64,000 nucleotides of DNA from JAJZRJ01 sp040757055 (GTDB lineage Bacteria > Desulfobacterota > Desulfobulbia > Desulfobulbales > Desulfurivibrionaceae): the NCBI GenBank assembly GCA_040757055.1, contig JBFLXY010000009.1:1-64000 (forward strand), read 5' to 3'. Within the stretch, counting starts at the first letter, position 1. Each line of letters begins with the position of its first letter. Positions 27,230 through 34,852 of this stretch are shown piece by piece. The notes under the pieces were generated by a model. That model made no database searches, was not told the origin of the DNA, and saw only the letters and a program-made list of their open reading frames with translations. The translations under genes and the position numbers were made by a program.

Positions 27230-27754
27230 TCAATAGCCGCCGGGGCGGGTGCTCATCTCGGCGGCCGGGGCAGGCTGGTCGCGCTTGGTGATGTCCTCGG
27301 TGACGTAGACATTCACCTCGGTCTTGAGCCCGAACTCGCTGTCGGCGATGGTGATGGTGCAGGTCTTGGCCGGCTTGACAAAGGCGAGCAGCACCTGCTT
27401 GTACTTGATGGAGCCGGCCAGCTTCCAGCCGTTGCGCTCCATGCTCTTGGCAAAGAACTCGGACAGGGAGTTGATGTCCACCTTGCCGGAGAAGTTGAGC
27501 ACGCCGCCGGCATAGGAGTCGGTCTTGATCACCATGCTCTTGTCCCGGTTCCAGGCCAGCTCGCCGGGAATGAGAATGTCGCGGAATTCGGCCGGATTGT
27601 ATGGCTGGTTGGTGGCTGTCGCGGTTTCGGCGGGCGGCGCGGATTCGCCGGCCGACTTGCCGAGCCCGAGCTGGGCGCAGCCGGCGAGGCCGAGCAGAAC
27701 CAAGCCGAGAAGAGCCTGACGGATGATGGCGGGGATTTTTTCGCTGCGGTGCAT
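27230..27754 (-). CDS. Lipoprotein of unknown function
   Basis: The product (174 residues) has a signal peptide with lipobox LGLAGC (Cys near 26) and a short disordered Ala/Pro/Thr stretch. A conserved-looking alpha/beta domain of about 110 residues follows (DILIPGELAWNRDKSMVIKT, then GKVDINSLSEFFAKSMERNG). This layout recalls the DUF4810/LPP-type deltaproteobacterial lipoproteins that read 'steady outer-membrane component'; I cannot name the family securely. Its stop is 6 bp from the coaBC GTG, so the two are translationally linked. Confidence 0.8.
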   Translation of the reverse strand: MHRSEKIPAIIRQALLGLVLLGLAGCAQLGLGKSAGESAPPAETATATNQPYNPAEFRDILIPGELAWNRDKSMVIKTDSYAGGVLNFSGKVDINSLSEFFAKSMERNGWKLAGSIKYKQVLLAFVKPAKTCTITIADSEFGLKTEVNVYVTEDITKRDQPAPAAEMSTRPGGY

Positions 27755-27787
27755 GGTGTCCTCCCTCTGGTTTGCGCCGGAAAGGCG

Positions 27788-28297
27788 TTACAGTTCCTTG
27801 ATGATGAAGTGGTCGAGCGGTTTGCGGCTCGACTGCTGGTCCCGCCGGTCGGGGTGGCCGACGGCGATGACCGCCATGAGGTCGAGCCCCTCGGGCAGCC
27901 CGAGCAGCCGCCGGACGTTTTCCCTGTTCTGGAGAATCTGGCCGAGCCAGACCGCTCCCAGCCCCAGCGCCTCGGCGGCCAGCAGCATGTTTTCGATGCA
28001 GGCGCCGGCCGCCTGGTGGTCCTTCACCGCGTCGTACATGTCGCCCTCGTCGAGATAGACGGCGATGAGCGCCGGCGCGGCCAGCACGATGTGGCTGTAG
28101 CGCGTTTCCCTGGCGAGTTCGGCGCGGGTTGCCGGATCGGTCACGATCACGAAGCGCCAGGGCTGGTTGTTGAGCCCCGATGGAGCCCAGATGCCGGCCC
28201 GGATGATCTCGTGCAGCAGGTCGCGTCCTACCGGCTCGGAGGTGAAGGTGCGGATGCTGCGGCGCTGGTAGATGGCGGCAAGTATCGGCGAATCCAT
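27788..28297 (-). CDS. Nitroreductase family flavoprotein
   Basis: With the ATG at 28297 the product is 169 residues. It has the FMN-site start IYQRRSIRTFTSEPV, the segment GIWAPSGLNNQPWRFVIVTD and the C-terminal GLGAVWLGQIL. This is the compact single-domain nitroreductase class, which reduces nitro groups, quinones or flavins with NAD(P)H. The substrate is unknown. It is upstream of the lipoprotein and coaBC on the same strand and divergent from the TatD gene. Confidence 0.9.
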   Translation of the reverse strand: MDSPILAAIYQRRSIRTFTSEPVGRDLLHEIIRAGIWAPSGLNNQPWRFVIVTDPATRAELARETRYSHIVLAAPALIAVYLDEGDMYDAVKDHQAAGACIENMLLAAEALGLGAVWLGQILQNRENVRRLLGLPEGLDLMAVIAVGHPDRRDQQSSRKPLDHFIIKEL

Positions 28298-28451
28298 GAG
28301 ATCGAGAGCGTGGTCCGTGGCGATGGCCTGCAATTCCTGATATTGCCAAAAGGATAGTCTCTGGTTGCCGCCTTTGTCAAATCTTTTGCGCCCCCGATCA
28401 CGGTTGCCGGCCGCGGGCGAATCTGTTAGAAGGGGGCCAGGAGGTGCACCG

Positions 28452-29291
28452 TTGACCACGACTGCCAAGGATGCGCCGCTGCCTGCGCTTGCGCCGGGCG
28501 CGGCTCTCGTCGATACCCATTGCCATCTCGATTTCCCCGACTACCAGTCCGACCTGCCGGCGGTGCTTGCCCGCGCCCGTGCGGCCGGAGTGAGCCGGAT
28601 CATCACGGTGGGCATCGACCTGCCCACCTCCCGCGCGGCCGTTGATCTGGCCGGGCGGCACCAGGAACTCTTCGCCACCGTGGGCGCCCACCCGCATCAT
28701 GTGAAGGAGCTGCAGCCTGGGGATTACGACCTGCTGCGCGAGCTGGCCGGACAACCCAAGGTTGTGGCCTACGGCGAGATCGGGCTCGATTATGTGAAGG
28801 AGTATTCGCCGCCGGAGGTGCAGCGGGAGCACTTTGCCCGGCAGGTGGCCGTGGCCGGGGAGCTGGGCCTGCCGCTGGTTGTTCACGACCGCGAGGCGCA
28901 CGCCGATACCATCGCCATCCTGCGCGAGGCGTTGCCGTTCAATGCCGGCGGGGTGATGCACTGCTTTTCCGGCGATGCCGCCTTTGCGGGGGAAGTGCTC
29001 GCCCTGGGCTTTCACATCTCCATCCCTGGAGTGGTGACCTTTCCCAGGGCCGAGGCCATGCAGGAGGCGGTGCGGCAGGTACCGCTCAATCGGTTGCTGC
29101 TGGAAACCGACGGCCCCTTCCTCGCCCCGGTGCCGCGGCGCGGCAAGCGCAACGAGCCGCAGCTGCTGGTTTATACCGCGCAGAAGGTGGCGGAACTGAA
29201 GGGCGTGAGTATCGAAGAGGTGGCGCAGGCCACCACGGCCAATGCCGAAAAACTTTTCCGGCTCAAGGAGAAGGGCCATGACCATCCGTGA
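28452..29291 (+). CDS. TatD family metal-dependent hydrolase/DNase
   Basis: A perfect AGGAGG at 28439-28444 lies 7 bp before a TTG at 28452, which I take as the start (279 residues). The metal ligands are visible: H23-x-H25 in VDTHCHLDF, E in AYGEIGLDY, H in LVVHDREAH, H in GVMHCFSGD and D in LLLETDGPF. TatD enzymes are 3'-5' exonucleases or AP endonucleases. The last 14 bases overlap the next gene (YggS family), so translation is coupled. Confidence 0.93.
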   Translation: MTTTAKDAPLPALAPGAALVDTHCHLDFPDYQSDLPAVLARARAAGVSRIITVGIDLPTSRAAVDLAGRHQELFATVGAHPHHVKELQPGDYDLLRELAGQPKVVAYGEIGLDYVKEYSPPEVQREHFARQVAVAGELGLPLVVHDREAHADTIAILREALPFNAGGVMHCFSGDAAFAGEVLALGFHISIPGVVTFPRAEAMQEAVRQVPLNRLLLETDGPFLAPVPRRGKRNEPQLLVYTAQKVAELKGVSIEEVAQATTANAEKLFRLKEKGHDHP

Positions 29292-29967
29292 AAATCTCGC
29301 AACGATCCGGGCACGGATGGCCGCGGCGGCACAACGCGCCGGCCGGGCGCCGGAGAGCGTGACCCTGGTGGCGGTGTCGAAACTCATGCCAGTGGCGAAG
29401 ATTGCCGAGGCGGCGGAGGCCGGTCAGCTTCTCTTTGGCGAGAACTACCTTCAGGAGGCCGAGGAGAAGATCGGCCGGTTGCCCCCTGCGCTCAGGTGGC
29501 ATTTTATCGGCCATCTCCAGTCCAACAAGGCGAAGCTGGCCACGGAACTTTTCCACATGGTGGAGACCGTGGACCGCATCAAGCTCGCCAGGCTGCTGGA
29601 CAGACACGCGGCCGAGGCCGGCCGGGTGCTGCCGGTGCTGGTCCAGGTCAACGTGGGAGGCGAACCGCAGAAGGCCGGGGTGTTGCCGGAAGAGGCGGCG
29701 CAGTTGCTGCAGGAGATGGCGGCCCTTTCCCACCTTGCGGTACGGGGGCTGATGACCATGCCCCCTTTCTTCGACCAGCCCGAGGCGGCGCGCCCCTTTT
29801 TCCGCGCGTTGCGGCTGTTGTCGGAAGAACTGGCCGGCAAAGGTCTGCTCGGTGTCCATGGCCCGGTGGAGCTCTCCATGGGCATGTCCGGAGACTTCGA
29901 AGTGGCCATCGAAGAGGGCGCCACCCTGGTGCGGGTCGGCACCGCGCTCTTCGGCGCCCGCGGCTGA
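29278..29967 (+). CDS. YggS/PROSC family PLP homeostasis protein
   Basis: The product (229 residues) is a PLP-binding single TIM-barrel protein without enzyme activity that buffers pyridoxal phosphate. The PLP lysine is K35 in LVAVSKLMP. Other family marks are FGENYLQEAEEKI, WHFIGHLQSNK and the phosphate-binding end LSMGMSGDFEVAIEEGATLVR. It overlaps the TatD gene by 14 bp, and an AAGGAGAAGG site for it lies inside that gene. Confidence 0.95.
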   Translation: MTIRENLATIRARMAAAAQRAGRAPESVTLVAVSKLMPVAKIAEAAEAGQLLFGENYLQEAEEKIGRLPPALRWHFIGHLQSNKAKLATELFHMVETVDRIKLARLLDRHAAEAGRVLPVLVQVNVGGEPQKAGVLPEEAAQLLQEMAALSHLAVRGLMTMPPFFDQPEAARPFFRALRLLSEELAGKGLLGVHGPVELSMGMSGDFEVAIEEGATLVRVGTALFGARG

Positions 29968-30423
29968 TCACGCCTTTTTGCCGGGCAACGGCTGGATGGC
30001 GTTGCGGCTGCGGCGCACCAGATCCGCCACCGCGTCGGCCACCGAGGCTGTATCAAGGCTCGCCGCCTTGAGCAGCATGGGCAGGTTCACCCCGGCCACC
30101 ACCGCCCCCCTGTTTCCGCCCGTCATTTCCTGGGCCACATTGCTGCTGGTGCCGCCGACGAGATCGGTGAGGAGCATCACCCCGTTGCCCTGGTCCACTT
30201 CGGCCATCGCGGCAGCAAGCAGGGTGCGGATGCGTTCCCGGCGGTCGGCAAAGGGGGCGACACCCGCCGGCGGCGGCTGCAACTCGCCCATGAAGGGCAC
30301 TGCCACCGTCCGGAAGTTTTCCAGCCCCTTGCCCAGGATGTAGCGGGCCACCCGCAGCAGTTCCTCGCCCAGGGCGCCATGGGTGACGATGACAAAGCCG
30401 ATGCGGCACGGATCCCGGTTCAT
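29968..30423 (-). CDS. PTS EIIA component, mannose type
   Basis: The product (151 residues) is a stand-alone EIIA domain with the phospho-accepting His15 in GFVIVTHGALGEEL and the second family motif VMLLTDLVGGTSSN. In deltaproteobacteria such proteins are often regulatory and lack cognate sugar permeases; no EIIB/C/D genes are in the window. It follows the FHA-cyclase gene by 12 bp on the same strand, which suggests a signalling link between PTS phosphorylation and cyclic nucleotide synthesis. It converges on YggS with no gap. Confidence 0.92.
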   Translation of the reverse strand: MNRDPCRIGFVIVTHGALGEELLRVARYILGKGLENFRTVAVPFMGELQPPPAGVAPFADRRERIRTLLAAAMAEVDQGNGVMLLTDLVGGTSSNVAQEMTGGNRGAVVAGVNLPMLLKAASLDTASVADAVADLVRRSRNAIQPLPGKKA

Positions 30424-30435
30424 AGGGGCTTTCTC

Positions 30436-31419
30436 TCAGTGCGGCGCAGAGAGGTGCTGGAGGTAGGCGTCCAGATTTCTGAAGCTGCAGCCAAAGGTCT
30501 GCACCGGTTCGCTCTTGCCCTTGACCGTGAAGCGGTGCGGGGCGAAGTAGGGGACGAGGTCGGCGAGGTGGGCGGCAGCCTCCTCCCCCATGATGAGGTC
30601 GAGATTTTTCCTGGCATCGGTTTCGGCTTCCAGCCGGAAGGCGACGTTGACCACGTCGCCGACCACGGTGAAATCGCGTTTGCCGTCCACGCCGATGTTG
30701 CCGACCATGGCAAGGCCGGTGTTGAGCGCCGCGCCGATTCGGAGCGGCCACGGAAGCTCCGGCACGTTTTTCTTGAGGCCGTGGGTGAAGGCGGCGATGG
30801 CCAGCGCCGTGCGCAGGGCCTGGCGGATGGCATGGTCGACGCCGCTGCCGCCGGCCCAGAGGGCCATGACCGCGTCGCCGATGAACTTGTCCACCGTGCC
30901 TTCATGGCGGGTGACGATCTGGCTCACCCCCGCGGTCCAGTTCTGGAGCAGGGCGGAAACCATGTGGTTCCCCATCAGCTCGGAAAGCCTGGTGTAGTCG
31001 TGGATGTCGCAGATGAGGATGGTGACCGTCTCCTGCTCGACAAAGGCCACGGTGCGGTCGGCGGCCTCGCCGTACACGGTGGCCCCGGCCGGCTCCTCCA
31101 GCCCGCTCTGCTGGAAGAGGAGCACCGTTTTGCCGATGGCGATCCGGTCGCCGGCCTGAAGCCGGGTGGGGGTAAGGACCCGGCGGTTGTTGACCATGGT
31201 GCCGTTGGCGCTGCCCAGGTCGATGAGGTTGTGGCGGCCGTTCATCTCCACCTGGATCATGGCGTGCCTGCGCGAGACCCAGGAAAAGGGGAGCAGGATA
31301 TCGTTGCCCTTTTCCCGGCCAATGGTGTAGGTGGCTCTGGCGCCCAGCCGCCAGTCGTGCTGCGGGGTGCCGGCGCCATCCAGCAGGAGAAGGGTGGCGT
31401 TGTTCTCGGCCACGGTCAA
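30436..31419 (-). CDS. FHA-domain adenylate/guanylate cyclase
   Basis: The product (327 residues) is soluble. The N-terminal FHA phosphothreonine-binding domain (about 25-95) shows YTIGREKGNDILLP, SWVSRRHAMIQ and LGSANGTMVNN. The class III cyclase domain (about 115-300) begins VTILICDIHDYTRLSELMGN and carries the second metal Asp in KFIGDAVMALWAG. FHA input suggests control by a Ser/Thr kinase. It lies 1 bp after the SelW-type gene and 12 bp before the PTS EIIA gene, so it is the middle gene of a likely three-gene operon. Confidence 0.93.
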   Translation of the reverse strand: MTVAENNATLLLLDGAGTPQHDWRLGARATYTIGREKGNDILLPFSWVSRRHAMIQVEMNGRHNLIDLGSANGTMVNNRRVLTPTRLQAGDRIAIGKTVLLFQQSGLEEPAGATVYGEAADRTVAFVEQETVTILICDIHDYTRLSELMGNHMVSALLQNWTAGVSQIVTRHEGTVDKFIGDAVMALWAGGSGVDHAIRQALRTALAIAAFTHGLKKNVPELPWPLRIGAALNTGLAMVGNIGVDGKRDFTVVGDVVNVAFRLEAETDARKNLDLIMGEEAAAHLADLVPYFAPHRFTVKGKSEPVQTFGCSFRNLDAYLQHLSAPH

Positions 31420-31420
31420 C

Positions 31421-31642
31421 CTATCGCGCCTTGATCATCCCGATCACTTCGTCGGGTTCCGGGAAGCGTTTTTCCTGGTGCTTGGAGAAGAGCAGCCTCC
31501 CGTCCACCACAATATCATAAATGCCGCCGCTGCCGGCAATCAGCTCCACCTCCGACTGGAACTCCTTCCTGAGCGCCGCCTCCAGCCTGGAGGCGCGGGG
31601 CAGGTAGTTTCACTGGGCGCAGTAGGTGATGGTGACCTGCAT
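31421..31642 (-). CDS. SelW-like (Rdx family) selenoprotein with in-frame UGA
   Basis: ATG at 31642 is preceded by AAGGAG. Reading the TGA at 31612-31610 as selenocysteine gives a 73-residue protein: MQVTITYCAQ, Sec, NYLPRASRLEAALRKEF, then SGGIYDIVVDGRLLFSKHQ and a C-terminal FPEPDEVIGMIKAR. This is the whole Rdx/SelT-W-H thioredoxin-like fold with the redox motif C8-x-x-U11. A SECIS-like hairpin follows at the right distance. The codons after the TGA are open to a TAG and clearly homologous to the family, so a normal stop is unlikely. The stop is 1 bp from the FHA-cyclase start. An ordinary gene finder would miss it or call it a stub. Confidence 0.9.
31578..31594 (-). promoter_or_regulatory. 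bSECIS-like hairpin downstream of the Sec UGA
   Basis: Read on the minus strand, a perfect 7-bp stem GCCTCCA/TGGAGGC is closed by the loop GGC, with one more C-G pair at the base. Twenty-two nucleotides separate the UGA from the loop. Bacterial SECIS elements need a small hairpin with a G early in the loop roughly 16-37 nt after the UGA, and this fits. Confidence 0.75.
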
Positions 31643-31793
31643 GGAAATCTCCTTGCTATTGTTGGTTGTTCCGGGGAAAGTGGGGGGCAGGAACGGCCCG
31701 GGCCGTCGCGCTTCCCGTTCAACTATACCAGAAGTCCGCGGTGGGACGCCAGCGGATGATGAGAGAGGAGGTCTCGTTCCCTTGGATAACCGC

Positions 31794-33563
31794 ATGACGC
31801 ACCGGCAAAGGCCGGCAGGGCGTGGCTTTCTGCCGGCTTCGGCAGACGAGATGGCGGAACGCGGCTGGGAGGCGGTGGACGTGGTGCTGGTCACCGGCGA
31901 TGCCTACATCGATCATCCCTCCTTTGGCATGGCCCTCATCGGCCGCTGGCTCGAAGGCCACGGCTATCGGGTGGCGGTTCTCGCCCAGCCGCGCCACGAC
32001 CGGCCCGACGATTTCCGCTGTTTCGGCCGGCCCCGCCTTTTTTTCGGGATCACCGCCGGCAACCTCGACTCCATTGTGGCCAACTACACCGGCAACGCCA
32101 GGGTGCGCGACCGGGACGACTATTCGCCTGGCGGCAATCCCTACTTCGGCGAGGCGGCGGAAAAAAAGACCCGGCGCCGGCCGGACCGCGCCACCATTGT
32201 CTACGCCAACCTCGCCCGCGCCGCCTGGCCCGGGGTGCCGGTGGTGCTCGGCGGGCTGGAGGCCTCCCTCCGGCGTTTTGCCCATTACGATTACCAGCAG
32301 CAGAAGCTGCGCGCCTCGGTGCTCACCGACGCCAAGGCCGACCTGCTGGTGTACGGCATGGGCGAGCGGGCGGTGCTGGAGATTGCCCGGAGGCTCTCTG
32401 CCGGCAAAGGTCTGGCCGGTATTCCCGGCACCTGCGAGCGCCTCACCGAACGGGAGCTGGCGGGCCGCACGTGGTCCGAGCCGGCGCTGGTGCTGCCTTC
32501 GCGCCATGAGGTCGTGAACGACTCAGGCCGCTTTCTGGACGCGGAACTGGCCATCGACGCCCACGCCCGCGCCGGCGGCTGCCAGGTGCTGCTGCAACAG
32601 CAGCAGGCTCACTGGGTGGCGCAGCATCCGCCAGCGGCGGTGCTTTCCGCCGCGGAGCTGGACCGGCTCTACAGCCTGCCTTTCACCCGGCGGCCGCACC
32701 CGGCGGCCGGTGATGTCCCGGCCTTCCGGATGATCCGCGACTCGGTCACCATTGTCCGCGGCTGTTGCGGCAACTGCTCCTTCTGCGCCATCGCCCGCCA
32801 TCAGGGGCCGGTGGTGGCCAGCCGCAGCAAGGCGTCGATCCTGGACGAAGTGCGGCAACTGGCCGCTGATCCCGATTTCAGGGGCACGGTGAGCGATCTC
32901 GGCGGGCCGACGGCCAATCTCTATGGAACCTCCTGCGCCAGCCCGGTTCCCTGCAAACGCCGCGACTGCCTCTACCCCAAGGTGTGCAACCACTTCGTCA
33001 TCGACGAGGCCCTCTTCCTCGACCTGCTGGCCGAGGCCGCGGCCATCCCCAAGGTGCGCCATCTCTTCGTCTCCTCGGGCCTGCGCATGGAGCTGCTGCT
33101 GCGCACCCCGAAACTGCTGGCTGCCATTGTCGCCCGCCATACGCCGGGGGCGCTCAAGATCGCGCCGGAGCACACCGACCCGGAGGTACTGCGGCTCATG
33201 CACAAGCCCGGCCCTGAGGTACTGGAGCAGTTTTTGGCTCAGATACGCGGGCTGGCGGGCAAAGGGGGGAAGCAGGTGGCGGTGAACCCTTATCTGATTG
33301 CCTCCCATCCCGGTTGCACCGTGCGCCACATGGAGCAGCTGGCCCGCGATCTCACCCGGCTCGACCTGCCGGTTCGCCAGTTCCAGGATTTCACTCCCAC
33401 CCCCGGCACCATTGCCACGGCCATGTACGTGAGCGGGCGCCATCGTGAGACGAAAAGGCCGATCCACGTGGCGCGAAAGGCAGGCGAACGCATGGCCCAG
33501 CGGGCAGCCCTCGAAGGGGCCATGGTCCCAGGACCCCGCGCTAGCGGCCGCCGGCCGCGCTGA
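31794..33563 (+). CDS. YgiQ family radical SAM protein (UPF0313)
   Basis: The product (589 residues from the ATG at 31794) has an N-terminal cobalamin-binding-like/UPF0313 region (VDVVLVTGDAYIDHPSFGMA, VVLGGLEASLRRFAHYDY). A radical SAM core then has the Fe-S motif CCGNCSFCAI (C-x3-C-x2-C). CASPVPCKRRDC and FQDFTPTPGTIATAMYVSG are typical of YgiQ. Its substrate is unknown. AGGAGG at 31766-31771 is far from the ATG but 10 bp from an in-frame TTG at 31782, which may be the true start. It is divergent from the SelW-like gene. Confidence 0.93.
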   Translation: MTHRQRPAGRGFLPASADEMAERGWEAVDVVLVTGDAYIDHPSFGMALIGRWLEGHGYRVAVLAQPRHDRPDDFRCFGRPRLFFGITAGNLDSIVANYTGNARVRDRDDYSPGGNPYFGEAAEKKTRRRPDRATIVYANLARAAWPGVPVVLGGLEASLRRFAHYDYQQQKLRASVLTDAKADLLVYGMGERAVLEIARRLSAGKGLAGIPGTCERLTERELAGRTWSEPALVLPSRHEVVNDSGRFLDAELAIDAHARAGGCQVLLQQQQAHWVAQHPPAAVLSAAELDRLYSLPFTRRPHPAAGDVPAFRMIRDSVTIVRGCCGNCSFCAIARHQGPVVASRSKASILDEVRQLAADPDFRGTVSDLGGPTANLYGTSCASPVPCKRRDCLYPKVCNHFVIDEALFLDLLAEAAAIPKVRHLFVSSGLRMELLLRTPKLLAAIVARHTPGALKIAPEHTDPEVLRLMHKPGPEVLEQFLAQIRGLAGKGGKQVAVNPYLIASHPGCTVRHMEQLARDLTRLDLPVRQFQDFTPTPGTIATAMYVSGRHRETKRPIHVARKAGERMAQRAALEGAMVPGPRASGRRPR

Positions 33564-33647
33564 AACAGGAAATCCCTTGACCGGGGAGCAGGCAGCCACT
33601 AAGTTTTTCCATACAGACCTTTCCTTTACCAACGGGAGGTATCCCCC

Positions 33648-34103
33648 ATGCACGACCAGGTGAAACAATCGCTCCAGCAGCGTCTCGCCGCCTTTGAAAC
33701 CCTCTGCCGGGAAAAGGGGCTGAAACTCACCCACCAGCGGCTGGAGATCTATCGCGAACTCCTCACCGCCGTTGATCATCCCTCGGTGGACGATCTCTTC
33801 CAGCGGGTGCGGAAGAACATCCCCACCATCTCCCTGGACACCGTGTACCGGACTTTGGCCATGCTGGAGGAGGCCGGCATGATCAAGCGCATCCAGACCG
33901 CCGAGGGCCATGCCCGCTTCGAACCGGATTACGGGGTCCATCACCATCTCGTCTGCCGCCGCTGCCAGAAGATCGAGGATTTCCACTGGAAGGAGTTCGA
34001 TGCCATGGCCATGCCGCCGGAACTCAAGGATTGGGGCGAGATCAAGACCAGGAACATCCAGATCGAAGGCATCTGCTCTGCCTGTCTGGCACAAGAAAAA
34101 TAA
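33648..34103 (+). CDS. perR: Fur family regulator, PerR type
   Basis: The product (151 residues) has an N-terminal winged helix (about 15-85, TISLDTVYRTLAMLEEAGMI) and a dimerisation domain with a structural zinc site of two CxxC pairs (C103/C106 and C143/C146). Regulatory-metal ligands are H44, the HHH at 98-100 and D111 in KIEDFHW. The Asp at the PerR D104 position favours a peroxide sensor over an iron sensor, as known for B. subtilis PerR. E92 replaces the other Asp. The gene sits at the head of a peroxide-defence cluster, and a PerR-like palindrome follows it. Confidence 0.88.
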   Translation: MHDQVKQSLQQRLAAFETLCREKGLKLTHQRLEIYRELLTAVDHPSVDDLFQRVRKNIPTISLDTVYRTLAMLEEAGMIKRIQTAEGHARFEPDYGVHHHLVCRRCQKIEDFHWKEFDAMAMPPELKDWGEIKTRNIQIEGICSACLAQEK

Positions 34104-34123
34104 AAAGGATTTTTTTTCTTGCC

Positions 34124-34148
34124 TTTTATAAGAATAATTCTTAAAAAA
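34124..34148. promoter_or_regulatory. PerR/Fur-type operator palindrome
   Basis: A perfect 7-1-7 dyad, TAAGAAT-A-ATTCTTA (34129-34143), is extended by matching T/A tracts on both sides with a single mismatch. It resembles the Per box consensus TTATAATNATTATAA. It lies between perR and rubrerythrin, about 107 bp before the rubrerythrin ATG. Confidence 0.8.
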
Positions 34149-34250
34149 TAACAAACCAACAATATGGTCGCAATTCTGCGACTGTTAACGATTTCCTAAA
34201 ATTTCACTGATGGCAGCGATGTCGCATCTCACTTTTCAGGGGAGGAACCC

Positions 34251-34748
34251 ATGAGCAAGACCATGCAGAATCTCAGGGAGGCGTTTGCCGGCGAGTCCAT
34301 GGCCAACCGCAAGTATCTCGCCTTTGCCCGCCAGGCGGAAAAGGAGGGCCATCCGCAGGTGGCGAGATTGTTCCGGGCCGCGGCCGAGGCGGAGACCATC
34401 CATGCCCACAACCATCTGCGGGCCATGGGCGGCGTCAGGAGCACGACGGAGAACCTCAAGGAGGCCATTGCCGGGGAGGTGCATGAATTCACCGACATGT
34501 ACCCGCCCATGATCGAGGACGCCAGGGCCGAAGGGAACAAGGCGGCCGAGCGGGTGCTTTCCTATGCCAATGAGGTGGAGAAGACCCACGAGGCACTCTA
34601 CCGCAAGGCACTGGAGAACCTCGGCAACCTCCGGGAAACGGTCTATCAGGTATGCGCGGTTTGCGGCCATACCCATGAGGGCGGCGAACCGCCGGACCGC
34701 TGCCCGGTCTGCGGGGCCAATGCCAATGCCTTTTTTCAGGTGGATTGA
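34251..34748 (+). CDS. Rubrerythrin
   Basis: The product (165 residues) is a non-haem di-iron peroxidase. The ferritin-like four-helix bundle (about 1-130) has the di-iron residues in FAGESMANRKYL, EAETIHAHNH and the E-x-x-H of VEKTHEAL. The C-terminal rubredoxin-like [Fe(Cys)4] centre (about 135-165) has CAVCGH and CPVCGA. It reduces H2O2 using rubredoxin electrons. It is preceded by a good ribosome site (GGGGAGGA) and the PerR-like box, and followed by katG. Confidence 0.95.
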   Translation: MSKTMQNLREAFAGESMANRKYLAFARQAEKEGHPQVARLFRAAAEAETIHAHNHLRAMGGVRSTTENLKEAIAGEVHEFTDMYPPMIEDARAEGNKAAERVLSYANEVEKTHEALYRKALENLGNLRETVYQVCAVCGHTHEGGEPPDRCPVCGANANAFFQVD

Positions 34749-34852
34749 TTTCACGAAGAATCCGTGCCGGCCATGTCGCAAAAAGAACCGGCCAAATGCT
34801 CCTGTGACCCCTTTGTTCGCTTTGCCAACCCCAACCTCAAAGGAGAACGAAA

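Noticed and set aside
31610..31894. A 94-codon minus-strand frame ending at the UGA
   Set aside because: The upstream 84 codons overlap the YgiQ start region and look non-coding. The true product starts at 31642 and reads through the UGA as selenocysteine.
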